Shown: positions 44,592-53,397 of the stretch, one piece after another
Position numbering within the stretch: the first letter of the stretch is position 1
Layout: each line of letters starts with the position of its first letter
Source of the DNA: Planctomycetaceae bacterium
GTDB lineage: Bacteria > Planctomycetota > Planctomycetia > Planctomycetales > Planctomycetaceae
Length of the DNA stretch: 64,000 bases
Reading direction: 5' to 3'
Assembly (NCBI GenBank): GCA_024742875.1
Contig: JANSXP010000010.1
Span: 91,203-155,202, forward strand
Notes under the pieces: generated by a model
Database searches by the model: none
Told to the model about the DNA's origin: nothing
What the model saw: only the letters and a program-made list of their open reading frames with translations
Translations under genes and position numbers: made by a program

Positions 44592-44972
44592 AGCAGTCAC
44601 CTGCGTTCCGTCGGCACTTAGCTTGATCGTCTCACGATAGACGATAATCTTTGCCGAAGACTTCCACGAGACGTTTCGAGTCCGGTCGTATGCCCAGCGG
44701 TGGCGACTGTCGAAGTCCGTCACCCTGGTCGATTCACTCTCGTCGATTCACTCTCGTCGATTCACTCTCGTCGATTCACTCTCGTCGATTCACTCTCGTC
44801 GGTTCACTCAGGTTGCCTCACTTACGCTGGCTTCGTTTGCAGACCTGCACATGGGCTTCCCCACATCCGGGGCCCACAGATCGCAGAGCCCTGCAATCGG
44901 CTGAACCATTTCTGACAGGCACTGCATGAGTGGCAGAACTGTCTGTTTCCACACTCGAAGGATAAACCCAAG
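44592..44972 (+). other. 381-bp intergenic region with repeat array
   Basis: Holds the 14-bp tandem array at 44731-44810 and ends in TCGAAGGATAAACCCAAG ahead of the aldolase start, with AAGGA as ribosome site. No other gene seen. Confidence 0.6.
44731..44810 (+). repeat. 14-bp tandem repeat array
   Basis: Five perfect consecutive copies of GATTCACTCTCGTC (44731-44800), then a degenerate partial copy GGTTCACTCA. The unit is not a multiple of three and the array lies in the 381-bp gap between the exported protein and the aldolase, so it is not coding. Confidence 0.95.
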
Positions 44973-46004
44973 ATGCCAATCGCAACTCCCGAACAATACG
45001 CCAAGATGCTCGATGCAGCCCAGCAGGGTGGCTATGCCTATCCGGGAATCAATGTGACGTCGATCGTCACGATCAATGCAGCGCTGAAGGGGTTTGCAGA
45101 AGCGAAGTCCGACGGCATTATTCAGTTTTCCACCGGAGCCGGGGAGTTTGCTTCCGGTCAGTGTGTGAAGGACGCAGTCCACGGTGTCATCACTCTGGCG
45201 GAAGCCGCCCATCGTCTGGCTGAGAAATATGATGTCCTGATCGGTCTGCACACAGACCACTGTCAGCCCAAAAAAGTGGATTCGTTTCTGAAGCCACTGA
45301 TCGAAGCCACGGCTGCTCGTCGTGCGGCCGGGCAGGGCAACCTGTTCCAGTCCCATATGTACGATGGCTCTGAGTTGCCGCTGGATCAAAACATTGCACA
45401 AAGTCAGGATCTGCTGAAGCTGTGTGCTGAGAACGAGATCATTCTGGAAGTGGAAGCGGGTGTTGTTGGTGGTGAGGAAGACGGCATTGACCACTCGGAC
45501 ATGCCAGCGGACAAGCTCTACACCACACCGGAAGACATGGTGAAAGTGCACGAAGCGCTCAATGGACTGGGGCGATTCATGTTCGCAGCCACGTTCGGCA
45601 ACGTGCATGGCCACTACAAGCCAGGTGCCGTGAAACTGCGACCGGAAATCCTCAAAGACGGACAGGCGGCCGTGATGGAGAAATACGGTCAGGATGCGGA
45701 GTTTGACCTGGTATTCCACGGTGGCTCCGGCACGCCCACTGCGCAGCTGCAGGAAACTCTGGATTACGGTGTGGTGAAAATGAACATCGACACGGACACG
45801 CAGTACGCGTTCACTCGGCCTGTGGTGGACTGGATGCTGAAGCACTATGACGAAGTGCTGATGGTCGATGGCGAAATCGGCGTGAAGAAATCGTACGACC
45901 CGCGTACCTACCTGAAGCTGGGCGAAACGGGCGTTGCCGAACGTATGAAGCGGGCCTGTGATGACCTGCGAAGCACGGGCAAATCCATTTGTGGCACTGT
46001 CTAG
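44973..46004 (+). CDS. fba: Class II fructose-bisphosphate aldolase
   Basis: 343 aa, cytosolic; cleaves fructose-1,6-bisphosphate to the two triose phosphates with zinc. Zinc and catalytic motifs: LHTDHCQPK (His93, Asp95, His96), ILEVEAGVVGGEED, FAATFGNVHGHYKPG, DLVFHGGSGT and VVKMNIDTDTQYAFTRPV. The length and sequence match the long class IIA group found in E. coli and actinobacteria. ATG 44973 has AAGGA ten bases upstream. It has its own terminator at 46077. Confidence 0.96.
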   Translation: MPIATPEQYAKMLDAAQQGGYAYPGINVTSIVTINAALKGFAEAKSDGIIQFSTGAGEFASGQCVKDAVHGVITLAEAAHRLAEKYDVLIGLHTDHCQPKKVDSFLKPLIEATAARRAAGQGNLFQSHMYDGSELPLDQNIAQSQDLLKLCAENEIILEVEAGVVGGEEDGIDHSDMPADKLYTTPEDMVKVHEALNGLGRFMFAATFGNVHGHYKPGAVKLRPEILKDGQAAVMEKYGQDAEFDLVFHGGSGTPTAQLQETLDYGVVKMNIDTDTQYAFTRPVVDWMLKHYDEVLMVDGEIGVKKSYDPRTYLKLGETGVAERMKRACDDLRSTGKSICGTV

Positions 46005-46076
46005 GCTGACGACACCCTGTGACAGGCTGATCAAAGGCTGCAGCAGAGTTCTGCTGGACACCGCCTGAGAACGCGA

Positions 46077-46107
46077 AGACCGTCTCTTTCTGAGGCGGTC
46101 TTTTTTT
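46077..46107 (+). terminator. Rho-independent terminator of fba
   Basis: Stem AGACCGTCTC / TGAGGCGGTCT with a short loop, followed by seven T. Confidence 0.9.
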
Positions 46108-46293
46108 GCGCGCTCGTTGGTGTTCGCTCCGCCAAATCCAGCAATTTCCGGGGCGAAAACGGTTTTCGCCACTGGCGGTCAGGAAAGTCCGGGAAATTCC
46201 CATACGGCGTGTAACACAAATCGGGAGTTTCCGCTGTGGTGAGTATCAGCCAGTCAACACTGAAACAAACCACTGAAAAATAAGGAACACGTC

Positions 46294-47145
46294 ATGTCTT
46301 TCTCACGCAACACAATCCTGTCTGCTGTTTTCGCACTGAGCTCACTGGCCATGGTGGCTCAGGATGCTCAGGCCTGTCCTCCGCGAGGCGGCGGTTTTTC
46401 TCGCGGCTATTCTTCGGCCTACTCTTACCGTCGACCGTCCTACTCTCGCTACACGCCGGCTTACAGCCAGCCGTATTCTCAGCCCGTCCAGGTCGTTCGT
46501 CCGGTGCAGCCGATTGTCACACAGCCTGTTGGTCAGCCAGTGATGAATCAGCCCGTGCAGCAGGTTTCTCAGGGGCAGCCCATCATTCCCCGGCAGCAGC
46601 CGCTGCAACCACAGACGGTGCCTCAGACTCCCGTGCAGAACGTGGCACCCCAGACACAGCCTCAGGTTCCCCAGACACAGATTCAGCAGCAGCCTTTGCG
46701 TCCTGTGCAGAATGCTCCTGTCAATGTTCAGCAGCCTGCAGCTCCAGCGGCTCCCGCAACCACTCCCAATTCTGCGGCAATGTCTGCTCTGCAGGCTCTG
46801 GGCGGTTTTGCTCCTCCGGCCGGTCAGGCTCCTGTGGCCAGCCAGCCGACTCAGCCGGTGCAGGTTCCCGCTCATGTCGGCAATTGGAATGCCACTTTGG
46901 GTAACGGAGCCAGCGTGCGGCTGACACTGCAGAACGATGGCTCATTCGTCTGGGTGGCCACCAATCAAAACGGCAACGCCAGCAGTTTCAGTGGCCGCTA
47001 CACGGTTGGCAACGGGACACTCACCCTGAATCGTGCCAATGACAATCAGCAGCTCGGTGGCAGCATGACGATCAGCGGCGGCAACGCCTTCAGCTTCAAA
47101 GTGGCCGGCAACAACGCCGCGGCAATCAACTTCACTCGCAGCTAA
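46294..47145 (+). CDS. Exported Pro/Gln-rich protein with C-terminal beta domain
   Basis: 283 aa, ATG 46294 with ATAAGGA upstream. Signal peptide 1-27 (NTILSAVFALSSLAMVAQDAQA). The next part is Tyr/Ser/Arg-rich (YSSAYSYRRPSYSRYTPAYSQPYSQP) and then a long Pro/Gln/Val-rich segment (QPVMNQPVQQVSQGQPIIPRQ). The C-terminal 90 residues form a lipocalin-like or beta-sandwich domain (HVGNWNATLGNGASVRLTLQNDGSFVWVATNQNGN...FSGRYTVGNGTLTLNR), a common planctomycete arrangement. Probable cell-surface protein; unknown function. Confidence 0.82.
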   Translation: MSFSRNTILSAVFALSSLAMVAQDAQACPPRGGGFSRGYSSAYSYRRPSYSRYTPAYSQPYSQPVQVVRPVQPIVTQPVGQPVMNQPVQQVSQGQPIIPRQQPLQPQTVPQTPVQNVAPQTQPQVPQTQIQQQPLRPVQNAPVNVQQPAAPAAPATTPNSAAMSALQALGGFAPPAGQAPVASQPTQPVQVPAHVGNWNATLGNGASVRLTLQNDGSFVWVATNQNGNASSFSGRYTVGNGTLTLNRANDNQQLGGSMTISGGNAFSFKVAGNNAAAINFTRS

Positions 47146-47171
47146 CCGTTACGAAAGAGATGACTGCACAG

Positions 47172-47202
47172 ACCTCTTCCGATCTTTCGGAAGAGGTTTT
47201 TT
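47172..47202 (+). terminator. Rho-independent terminator
   Basis: Stem ACCTCTTCCG / CGGAAGAGGT, loop ATCTTT, then TTTTTTG. Ends the 46294-47145 transcript; on the minus strand it has no T tail. Confidence 0.92.
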
Positions 47203-47220
47203 GCTGCGCCGTGAGCAGCA

Positions 47221-49656
47221 TCAGGGTTGCCGCACTTCCACAACGACACGAAATGCGCCATGAGCCACCTGGCGTTTTCGCTGCAGCTGTCGGGCCGAGT
47301 GCCTGCATTCATCCGGCGTGGAACTGTGACTGCCACCACGCAAAGGGGCGGAGTCTGCCGGGTCACCGGCGCTGGGCAGGCACCATTCTGACTCATTGCC
47401 ATGCATGTCTGAGAGGCCCCAGGCGTTGGGAGCGCGTGTGCCAACTTTGTAAAGCCGAGCCTGGGAATTACCGGCGTGCCAGGCAAAATCGCCAAGTCGA
47501 TCGGCCGATTCCCCGCAGCACCAGTCGCCCGGCTGCCCGCTGCGGCTGGCATACTCCCATTCGGTCTCTGTGGGCAGGCGGATTGTCAGTCCTGTTGTTT
47601 CTGATGCCCAGCGACAAAACGCACTCGCGTCGTTGTAGTTCACGCATACCGTCGGCATGTCGTCACTCACGGGAATGTCACCAAGATTGTTCCAGCCAAA
47701 GTCCGGTCCAAAAATCCAGCGACCAGAATCCGCGTCAAACCCGTATCCCCCTTCACCCGCATCGCTGCGGTGTCCCGTGGCGGCAACAAACTGGCGATAG
47801 GCTCCCACCGGCACCTCGGTGGCTGAGATGAACAGTGGCTCGGGGAGGGAGAGCTGTCCGGACGGCACAGTCATGGTACCCGGTGGAAGCAGACTCAGCG
47901 TCAGGGGCAGTTTTCCCGGATTGGGCCGGGAAACCGAATTCTCCCATGCTGCGCGATATTTGCGTGCCTGTTCATCGCTTAACTCACTCAGTTCGCGCAG
48001 AGCAGGGCGGGTTGTGGGGGAGGTGCGGTCCGCGGTCCAGGCGTTCCAGACCATCCACAGTCCAGCCAGCAGCAGCGCGGCCGCGGTTGCGCCCACAGAA
48101 AATCGAAGCAGAGGCGATCGACGGTCGGATGCCGGATTGACAGTCCGGGGTTTGGGAGTGTGCGGAAGCGTGGCTGATTCCTGTGGTCCACCCCCGCCAG
48201 AAGACAGGCTTGACCACCGCTGCGTTTCTTCTGCGGGTGCGGTCCACTGTTCCGTTTGCGCCTTCTGAAATTCCTCAGCGTCGACGACAGGCAAAGTCAT
48301 TTCCGGGAGCCCCGATTCCTGCAAACGTATGAGGGCTTCATGCAGTTCCGCTGCGGTCTGGTAGCGATTGGCGGGAACTTTGGCCATGCATCCTTCCAGA
48401 GCGTCCTGAAGCTGGCTGGGCACACAGTCATTCAGTTCCAAAAGGTCGGGAATCGGCAGATCGCGATGGGCCAGCAGCCGCTCAATGCTTGTGGTGCCAA
48501 AGTACGGAGGGCGACCTGTGACGAGGAAGTGGAGAGAGCAGCCGACGCTGTAGATATCAGAACGCTCGTCCGCCAGCCGTGTGTTCCGTGCCTGTTCAGG
48601 CGACATGAAATCGACCGTGCCCATAATCAGACCGGTCTGCGTGAGATCCGTCGACTGCTCCTGATCCACCGGGTCACTTAGTCGCGCCAGTCCGACGTCC
48701 AGCAGTTTGGCGTTCCCGTCGTCGTCGAGCAGCAGGTTGGATGGCTTGATATCGCGATGGATGACCCCCTGAGCGTGCGCATAGACGAGGCCGTCGACCA
48801 TCTGCAGCACCACGTCGATGGCGTCCGGCAGCGACAGGGGGCCGTGTTCGCGGACGATCTCCGAGAGGTTCTGACCATCGATGTATTCACTGACCAGATA
48901 CGGCTGTCCCCGTTCTTCGCCCGCATCGTAAGCCGCCACGATGTGGGGATGTGACAGTCGTGCGGCGACCTGGATTTCACGTTCGAACCGTCGCGACATT
49001 TCGTGGGTGTCATCGTCCGGCTGCTTCAGGACTTTGACTGCCACAACTCGCTTCATGCGACGGTGCATGGCCCGATAGACGGCCCCCATGCCACCTTCCC
49101 CGATTTTTTCCAGCAGCACGTAGTCTCCCAGCACCAGCGGGTCGACGGGGCGATTGACGAGCGACTCCAGCTGGAAGTCGGTCAGATGCTCTGCATTGAC
49201 CAGCGCCGTGCCGACCTCATCCGCGGTGGCTGTGGACAGATCGAAGCCACCCAGTGCGACTGTCATGTCTTCGGTGACGATTCGGCTGGATCGAACACGT
49301 TCCAGCAGTTCCTCCACGCTGAGACTGACGTTCGAATCGTCAATCTCCACAGACACCGGCAACCGTTCATCCTGCGGATCGCCCGTCACCGATCGCAGCC
49401 AGCCGGCATTCAGCCCCGCAAACTGCGTTTGATACACGTCGGCTGAAACGGGCAGCTGTCGCTGCTGTCGGTACTCTACATCCAGTTCGATCAGGTTTCG
49501 CAGCAGAACATTCCGCAGCGGCGGTGGCGCCAGATCAATGTACTCAGTGAGCGACGGTTCCTCCGTCTGCCATGCCAGTTCAAACTCGTTGCAGATGCGG
49601 TTGATCTGCAGCAGCTGAGAATTGTTCAGGTTGTCGGTGTCGGCAGGGTGCGTCAT
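47221..49656 (-). CDS. Membrane Ser/Thr protein kinase with C-terminal SUMF1 domain
   Basis: 811 aa from ATG 49656 (GTG 49683 gives nine more; neither has a strong ribosome site). Residues 1-170: helical planctomycete N-region with HLTDFQLESLVNRPVDPLVLGDY. Kinase domain about 178-440: glycine loop GEGGMGAVY (186-194), Lys208 in VAVKVLK, HRDIKPSN (300-307, Asp302), DVG (320-322) in place of DFG, and a SPEQ activation segment. A single membrane helix lies at 517-540 (VGATAAALLLAGLWMVWNAW). The external domain 600-808 is SUMF1/formylglycine-enzyme-like (VPVGAYRQFVAATGH, VCVNYNDASAFCRWAS, RLPTETEWEYASR, GLSDMHGNESEWC, RGGSHSST). A sensor module placed outside with the kinase inside is likely. It follows the ECF sigma gene by 171 bases. 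Confidence 0.93.
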   Translation of the reverse strand: MTHPADTDNLNNSQLLQINRICNEFELAWQTEEPSLTEYIDLAPPPLRNVLLRNLIELDVEYRQQRQLPVSADVYQTQFAGLNAGWLRSVTGDPQDERLPVSVEIDDSNVSLSVEELLERVRSSRIVTEDMTVALGGFDLSTATADEVGTALVNAEHLTDFQLESLVNRPVDPLVLGDYVLLEKIGEGGMGAVYRAMHRRMKRVVAVKVLKQPDDDTHEMSRRFEREIQVAARLSHPHIVAAYDAGEERGQPYLVSEYIDGQNLSEIVREHGPLSLPDAIDVVLQMVDGLVYAHAQGVIHRDIKPSNLLLDDDGNAKLLDVGLARLSDPVDQEQSTDLTQTGLIMGTVDFMSPEQARNTRLADERSDIYSVGCSLHFLVTGRPPYFGTTSIERLLAHRDLPIPDLLELNDCVPSQLQDALEGCMAKVPANRYQTAAELHEALIRLQESGLPEMTLPVVDAEEFQKAQTEQWTAPAEETQRWSSLSSGGGGPQESATLPHTPKPRTVNPASDRRSPLLRFSVGATAAALLLAGLWMVWNAWTADRTSPTTRPALRELSELSDEQARKYRAAWENSVSRPNPGKLPLTLSLLPPGTMTVPSGQLSLPEPLFISATEVPVGAYRQFVAATGHRSDAGEGGYGFDADSGRWIFGPDFGWNNLGDIPVSDDMPTVCVNYNDASAFCRWASETTGLTIRLPTETEWEYASRSGQPGDWCCGESADRLGDFAWHAGNSQARLYKVGTRAPNAWGLSDMHGNESEWCLPSAGDPADSAPLRGGSHSSTPDECRHSARQLQRKRQVAHGAFRVVVEVRQP

Positions 49657-49827
49657 GTGGGGCAGTGCGCTGCGTCGCGGCACAGTCTGTGTCTTCGCAG
49701 CTGTGCAGTAAATTCGTAGACGGAATCAATGACAGTATCGGAGGCCCTGAAGCGATTTTCGGAAACGCCTCGCGTCTCCCTGGCGCTGTCACGCATCTTC
49801 TCCGGAATTCACAGGGAACGCAATCGG

Positions 49828-50457
49828 TTAATTGGCCGACTGGCTGTCGGACGCCGCCCAGAGTCGGCCGATCAGCAGAAGTTTGCGTTCCACCGTGCGT
49901 CTGGCACACCCCAGTTGTGTGGCAATCTCCGGTGTGGAATGTCCTTCCATTTTTCGCACAGCGATCTGTTTGAGCTGGGGGTCGCCCGCTTCGTCCAGCA
50001 GCGTCAGCAGGCTCTGCAGTTCGTCGGCCAGCTGCGCGGCAAACTGGGGATCCGGCGTGATGCTGATCAGCTCGCTGAGCGGATGGTGCTGCCATCCGTC
50101 GGCTTCCCCCGTCTGTCCGGTGCCGCCCCGTTTGCGGGCATTCTGCTGACGAATCAGATCCACACTCTTGTTGGCCGTGATGGCCATCAGCAGTGGCCAG
50201 AGATTTTCCCGGTCTGTCAGCTGCGTGAACTGTCCCTGCCGGGCGCGAAGGCAGAAGCTCTTGAAGGCGCTGAGGGCAACGTCTTCCTCGTCGATTGCGG
50301 CGCGCGGCGTCCCCTCAAGCTTACGTCGGGCCATGTCGACCATTCTCTGAAAGTAGGACTCCCAGAGTTTTTGTGCGGCAGCCGGCTGACCATTTTTCAG
50401 GTCGCTGATCCAGGCTGTGACGGATTGTTCAATGTCCTGCACGTTGTTTCGTCCCAC
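49828..50457 (-). CDS. ECF-type RNA polymerase sigma factor
   Basis: About 209 aa from GTG 50457 (GTG 50442 also possible). Sigma-2: AWISDLKNGQPAAAQKLWESYFQRMVDMARRKL, EEDVALSAFKSFCLRA, NLWPLLMAITANKSVDLIRQQNARKRGG. Sigma-4: LDEAGDPQLKQIAVRKMEGHSTPEIATQLGCARRTVERKLLLIGRLW, with the helix-turn-helix. It is of the planctomycete ECF type that usually stands next to a Ser/Thr kinase gene, as here; phosphorylation or protein contact by the kinase is assumed rather than an anti-sigma factor, as none is near. Divergent from the LEPR-XLL protein across 206 bases. Confidence 0.92.
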   Translation of the reverse strand: MGRNNVQDIEQSVTAWISDLKNGQPAAAQKLWESYFQRMVDMARRKLEGTPRAAIDEEDVALSAFKSFCLRARQGQFTQLTDRENLWPLLMAITANKSVDLIRQQNARKRGGTGQTGEADGWQHHPLSELISITPDPQFAAQLADELQSLLTLLDEAGDPQLKQIAVRKMEGHSTPEIATQLGCARRTVERKLLLIGRLWAASDSQSAN

Positions 50458-50663
50458 GCAGAGTGATGTCCTGGTAACGGATTTTGCCGGCGGGCCTCAA
50501 AGGGCGATTTCCCGGCTCCGCCAAAGTTTTTTGATTTTCCGTGTCGCAGTTGCTCGCCCTTTGCGAGCCCCTCTTTGAGCCGCCGTCCCGGCTGCCTGTT
50601 TGCCGCTGCCGTACCTGCGGCAGCCTCCATTCTGTTTCGACGTTCTGTCTACCGGGGTCTGAT

Positions 50664-53234
50664 ATGTTACGAAGAATCACCACAGCCTGCCGCCGTTCGC
50701 CAAAAACCTCACGCTCTCGCGACAGGGCCATCGCAGTTCCCGCTCTGGAGTCTCTGGAGCCACGACAACTACTGTCGGCCGTGAGTGGTTTGAGCGACGA
50801 ATTTGACGATCCGAACACTTTGACCCACTGGCAGCGGATTCATGAAAGCGAAGGCTGGAATGCGGATCAGCTTGACCAGTGGGATATTGGTACGACTCGA
50901 GCCGGACAGATGAGCCTGGTCCCCAATACGGTGTCATGGTATCAGGACTATCGCGGTCCACTGGTCTTCAAGGAAGTGACGGGAGATTTTGTGGTTACGA
51001 CACGTCTGGAGATCACAGATCGCGATGAGATTGGGGGCAGTGATGATGACGACGTGCCCAGTGACGGTTCGTTTTCTCTGGGTGGCGTCATGATTCGCAC
51101 GCCCCGTGATATCAGCTCTCCAGCCGACTGGGTGCCCGGCACGATGGCTGATGATGGGACCAACACGGGCGAGAACTATGTGTTTCTGTCCATGGGACAC
51201 GGTGCGGGAACCTCCAACAATGGATTCACACTGGAAGTGAAGACCACACGCAACAGCGATTCACAACTGGAGCTGACGCCACTGCAGGGCGACGCCAACT
51301 CCATCATCATCCAGACTGCCCGTGTTGGCAACAGTGTGATCACACTGTACCAGCGACCCGGAGAGCAGTGGCGCGTGCATCGCCGCTACACCCGCGACGA
51401 TATGCCGGAAACGCTGCAGGTGGGACTGGTCAGCTATTCTGACTACGGCAAAGTCTCCACCTATTCGCCGCTGTATCACAACGGTCATCGACTTGGACCG
51501 GAGTTCAATCCCAGTCCCGGCGTGCCGTTCAATCCCGATGTGAGTGCCGGTTTTGATTACGCGCGGTTTGTCGTTCCCGAAGTTCCCGCTGAACTGCAGG
51601 GAGTTGACCTGGTCAGTGACGCGTCTGATCAGCAGCTGCTGAGTTTTCTGGGAGACGCTGCCAATGAGGATCCGGCCGCTGGTGGGGAGCAGGTGCCGGA
51701 GATTGCAGATCAGGTCATGAATCGCAGCGACGATTCGTTGAGCATTGCCCTGCCTGCCACCCTCGGCGGGCAGGATGTGTCGTACAGCCCCGAGGTCATT
51801 GAAAACCTGGCGGCCGAGCTTCAGAACACCGAAAACCTGACCGTGTTTCGCGATGACTTTGGGCTCAACTGGGGTGGACTGAACGAAAAATGGCTGCAGG
51901 GCGACAGTGGCTACGTGTATCTGCTGCCAGACGGAGAGGTTTGGCAGTGGAACGGCAGTTTTGCCTCCAGCACGCAGCTGGTCCGCCTGAACGGCAACTA
52001 CTATGACGACCCGCTGGAACTGGTGCAGGCCACTGCTATTGATGTGTCCGTGATGATCGGTGCCGACTCTTCTTTGCAGATTGATCCGGTCTCTGAACTT
52101 GCGGGTGAGTTTTCTGTCCGTTTGTCGCACACCTCGCCGACGGATTCGGGCGTCCAGGATTTCTCCGTCACCGTGCTCAATCAGACACCGCAACTGTCAC
52201 CGATTGCAGACGTCAGCATGATCGTCGGGCAAACCGGATTTGTTGTTGACATCATGGCTTCCGACGCCGACGGCGATCTGCTGACGTTTGATGCGTCTGT
52301 TGAGGGCAGCCTGGCCGCTCAGTTGAGGGCGGAGCATGGGCTGTTTGACGGTGGTCTGGACAACTACTCGCTGAACTGGGGTGGGCAGCAGGAAAAATGG
52401 GTGCGCGGCGATGCCGGCTGGTACTATCTGCTGCCGGATGGAAGTCTCTATCACTGGGAAGGTTCCTTCGCGTCCAGCACTCTGCTGGGCGTTCCCGGGA
52501 CCGACTACTACGACGATCCTCAGCAACTGCTCAATGCGGTAGCCCCCGATGCTTCGGTGACGGTGATCGATGGCCAGATGGTGATCGATGCGGGCACACA
52601 AGCCGGCGAGTTTACCGTCACTGTTGTGGCGTCAGACGGTTTCGACGTGACGTCGCAGAGCTTCGTTCTGTCCGTCGGCAACACGCTGCCGCAGCTGAAT
52701 GTGGAAGATCTGGAGGCCACCGTCGGGCAGACACTGCAGCTGGAGTTTCCCTCTGTGGATGCGGATGGGCATGTACTCGATTACACCGTGAACATTCTGG
52801 GCACAACAGAACAGCAGCTCGACACAGTTCATGGGTTCTGGAGTAACGGTGAGTACTTCACCAACTGGGGAGGCCAGAGTGAGAAGTGGATTCGTGATGC
52901 CGCCGGCGACTGGTTTTATCTGTTGCCAGCCGGATCTGTGCATCGCTGGATGGGCAGTTTTGAATCCAGTGAAGTGATCGCGCTGCTGGACCCAGCCGTG
53001 TACACCGATCCGGCGTTGTTGACGGATCCTGTCGATACTGACCTGACCGCCGAGTTTGACGCCAGCACCCTGAACATTCACACGGGATCGGCTGCCACCC
53101 GCGTTACTCTGCAGGTGAGCGTGACCGATGGCTTTGCTACTGTGGTTCAGAGCTTTGAGATCAACATTCAGCCGGCCGGGGGACTGGAGGATGTTGACAG
53201 CCTGTTCGAGGATTGGGGGGCGATGGCGTTCTAG
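50664..53234 (+). CDS. LEPR-XLL exported protein with three NWGG/EKW repeats
   Basis: 856 aa from ATG 50664 (a longer frame starts at 50541). N-terminal planctomycete export signature LEPRQLLSA (residues 31-39). Residues 45-300 resemble a laminin-G/concanavalin-like domain (DEFDDPNTLTHWQRIHESEGWN...). Then cadherin-like segments (IADVSMIVGQTGFVVDIMASDADGDLLTFD) alternate with three copies of a 55-60-residue unit near 400, 570 and 731, each with NWGG, EKW, YLLPDG (or YLLPAG) and W-x-GSF: NWGGLNEKWLQGDSGYVYLL, NWGGQQEKWVRGDAGWYYLL, NWGGQSEKWIRDAAGDWFYL. The unit is not one I recognise by name. Probably a cell-surface or extracellular binding protein, divergent from the ECF gene. Confidence 0.85.
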   Translation: MLRRITTACRRSPKTSRSRDRAIAVPALESLEPRQLLSAVSGLSDEFDDPNTLTHWQRIHESEGWNADQLDQWDIGTTRAGQMSLVPNTVSWYQDYRGPLVFKEVTGDFVVTTRLEITDRDEIGGSDDDDVPSDGSFSLGGVMIRTPRDISSPADWVPGTMADDGTNTGENYVFLSMGHGAGTSNNGFTLEVKTTRNSDSQLELTPLQGDANSIIIQTARVGNSVITLYQRPGEQWRVHRRYTRDDMPETLQVGLVSYSDYGKVSTYSPLYHNGHRLGPEFNPSPGVPFNPDVSAGFDYARFVVPEVPAELQGVDLVSDASDQQLLSFLGDAANEDPAAGGEQVPEIADQVMNRSDDSLSIALPATLGGQDVSYSPEVIENLAAELQNTENLTVFRDDFGLNWGGLNEKWLQGDSGYVYLLPDGEVWQWNGSFASSTQLVRLNGNYYDDPLELVQATAIDVSVMIGADSSLQIDPVSELAGEFSVRLSHTSPTDSGVQDFSVTVLNQTPQLSPIADVSMIVGQTGFVVDIMASDADGDLLTFDASVEGSLAAQLRAEHGLFDGGLDNYSLNWGGQQEKWVRGDAGWYYLLPDGSLYHWEGSFASSTLLGVPGTDYYDDPQQLLNAVAPDASVTVIDGQMVIDAGTQAGEFTVTVVASDGFDVTSQSFVLSVGNTLPQLNVEDLEATVGQTLQLEFPSVDADGHVLDYTVNILGTTEQQLDTVHGFWSNGEYFTNWGGQSEKWIRDAAGDWFYLLPAGSVHRWMGSFESSEVIALLDPAVYTDPALLTDPVDTDLTAEFDASTLNIHTGSAATRVTLQVSVTDGFATVVQSFEINIQPAGGLEDVDSLFEDWGAMAF

Positions 53235-53397
53235 ATGGCGGATGGCCAGGTTCGTCCGTGTGCTTCGTGACTTGCCCCACGAATCACGCGGGCGAAGTTC
53301 TCGGCCACGAAATTTCGAACGGCACACTTCACTTGACCCGTCGTGTATGCCAGCGACACTGCGAGCCATACGGCAACCCGAACAAGGAATTCGCACG

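Noticed and set aside
44808..46172. 454-codon open frame on the minus strand across the aldolase gene
   Set aside because: It is antisense to a clear class II aldolase with zinc ligands; its translation is His/Arg/Val-rich and without domain features, as expected for a shadow of GC-rich coding DNA.
47221..49656. SUMF1 domain taken as a real sulfatase-activating enzyme
   Set aside because: It is fused behind a kinase and membrane helix, and no sulfatase gene is near; more likely a sensor or binding domain.
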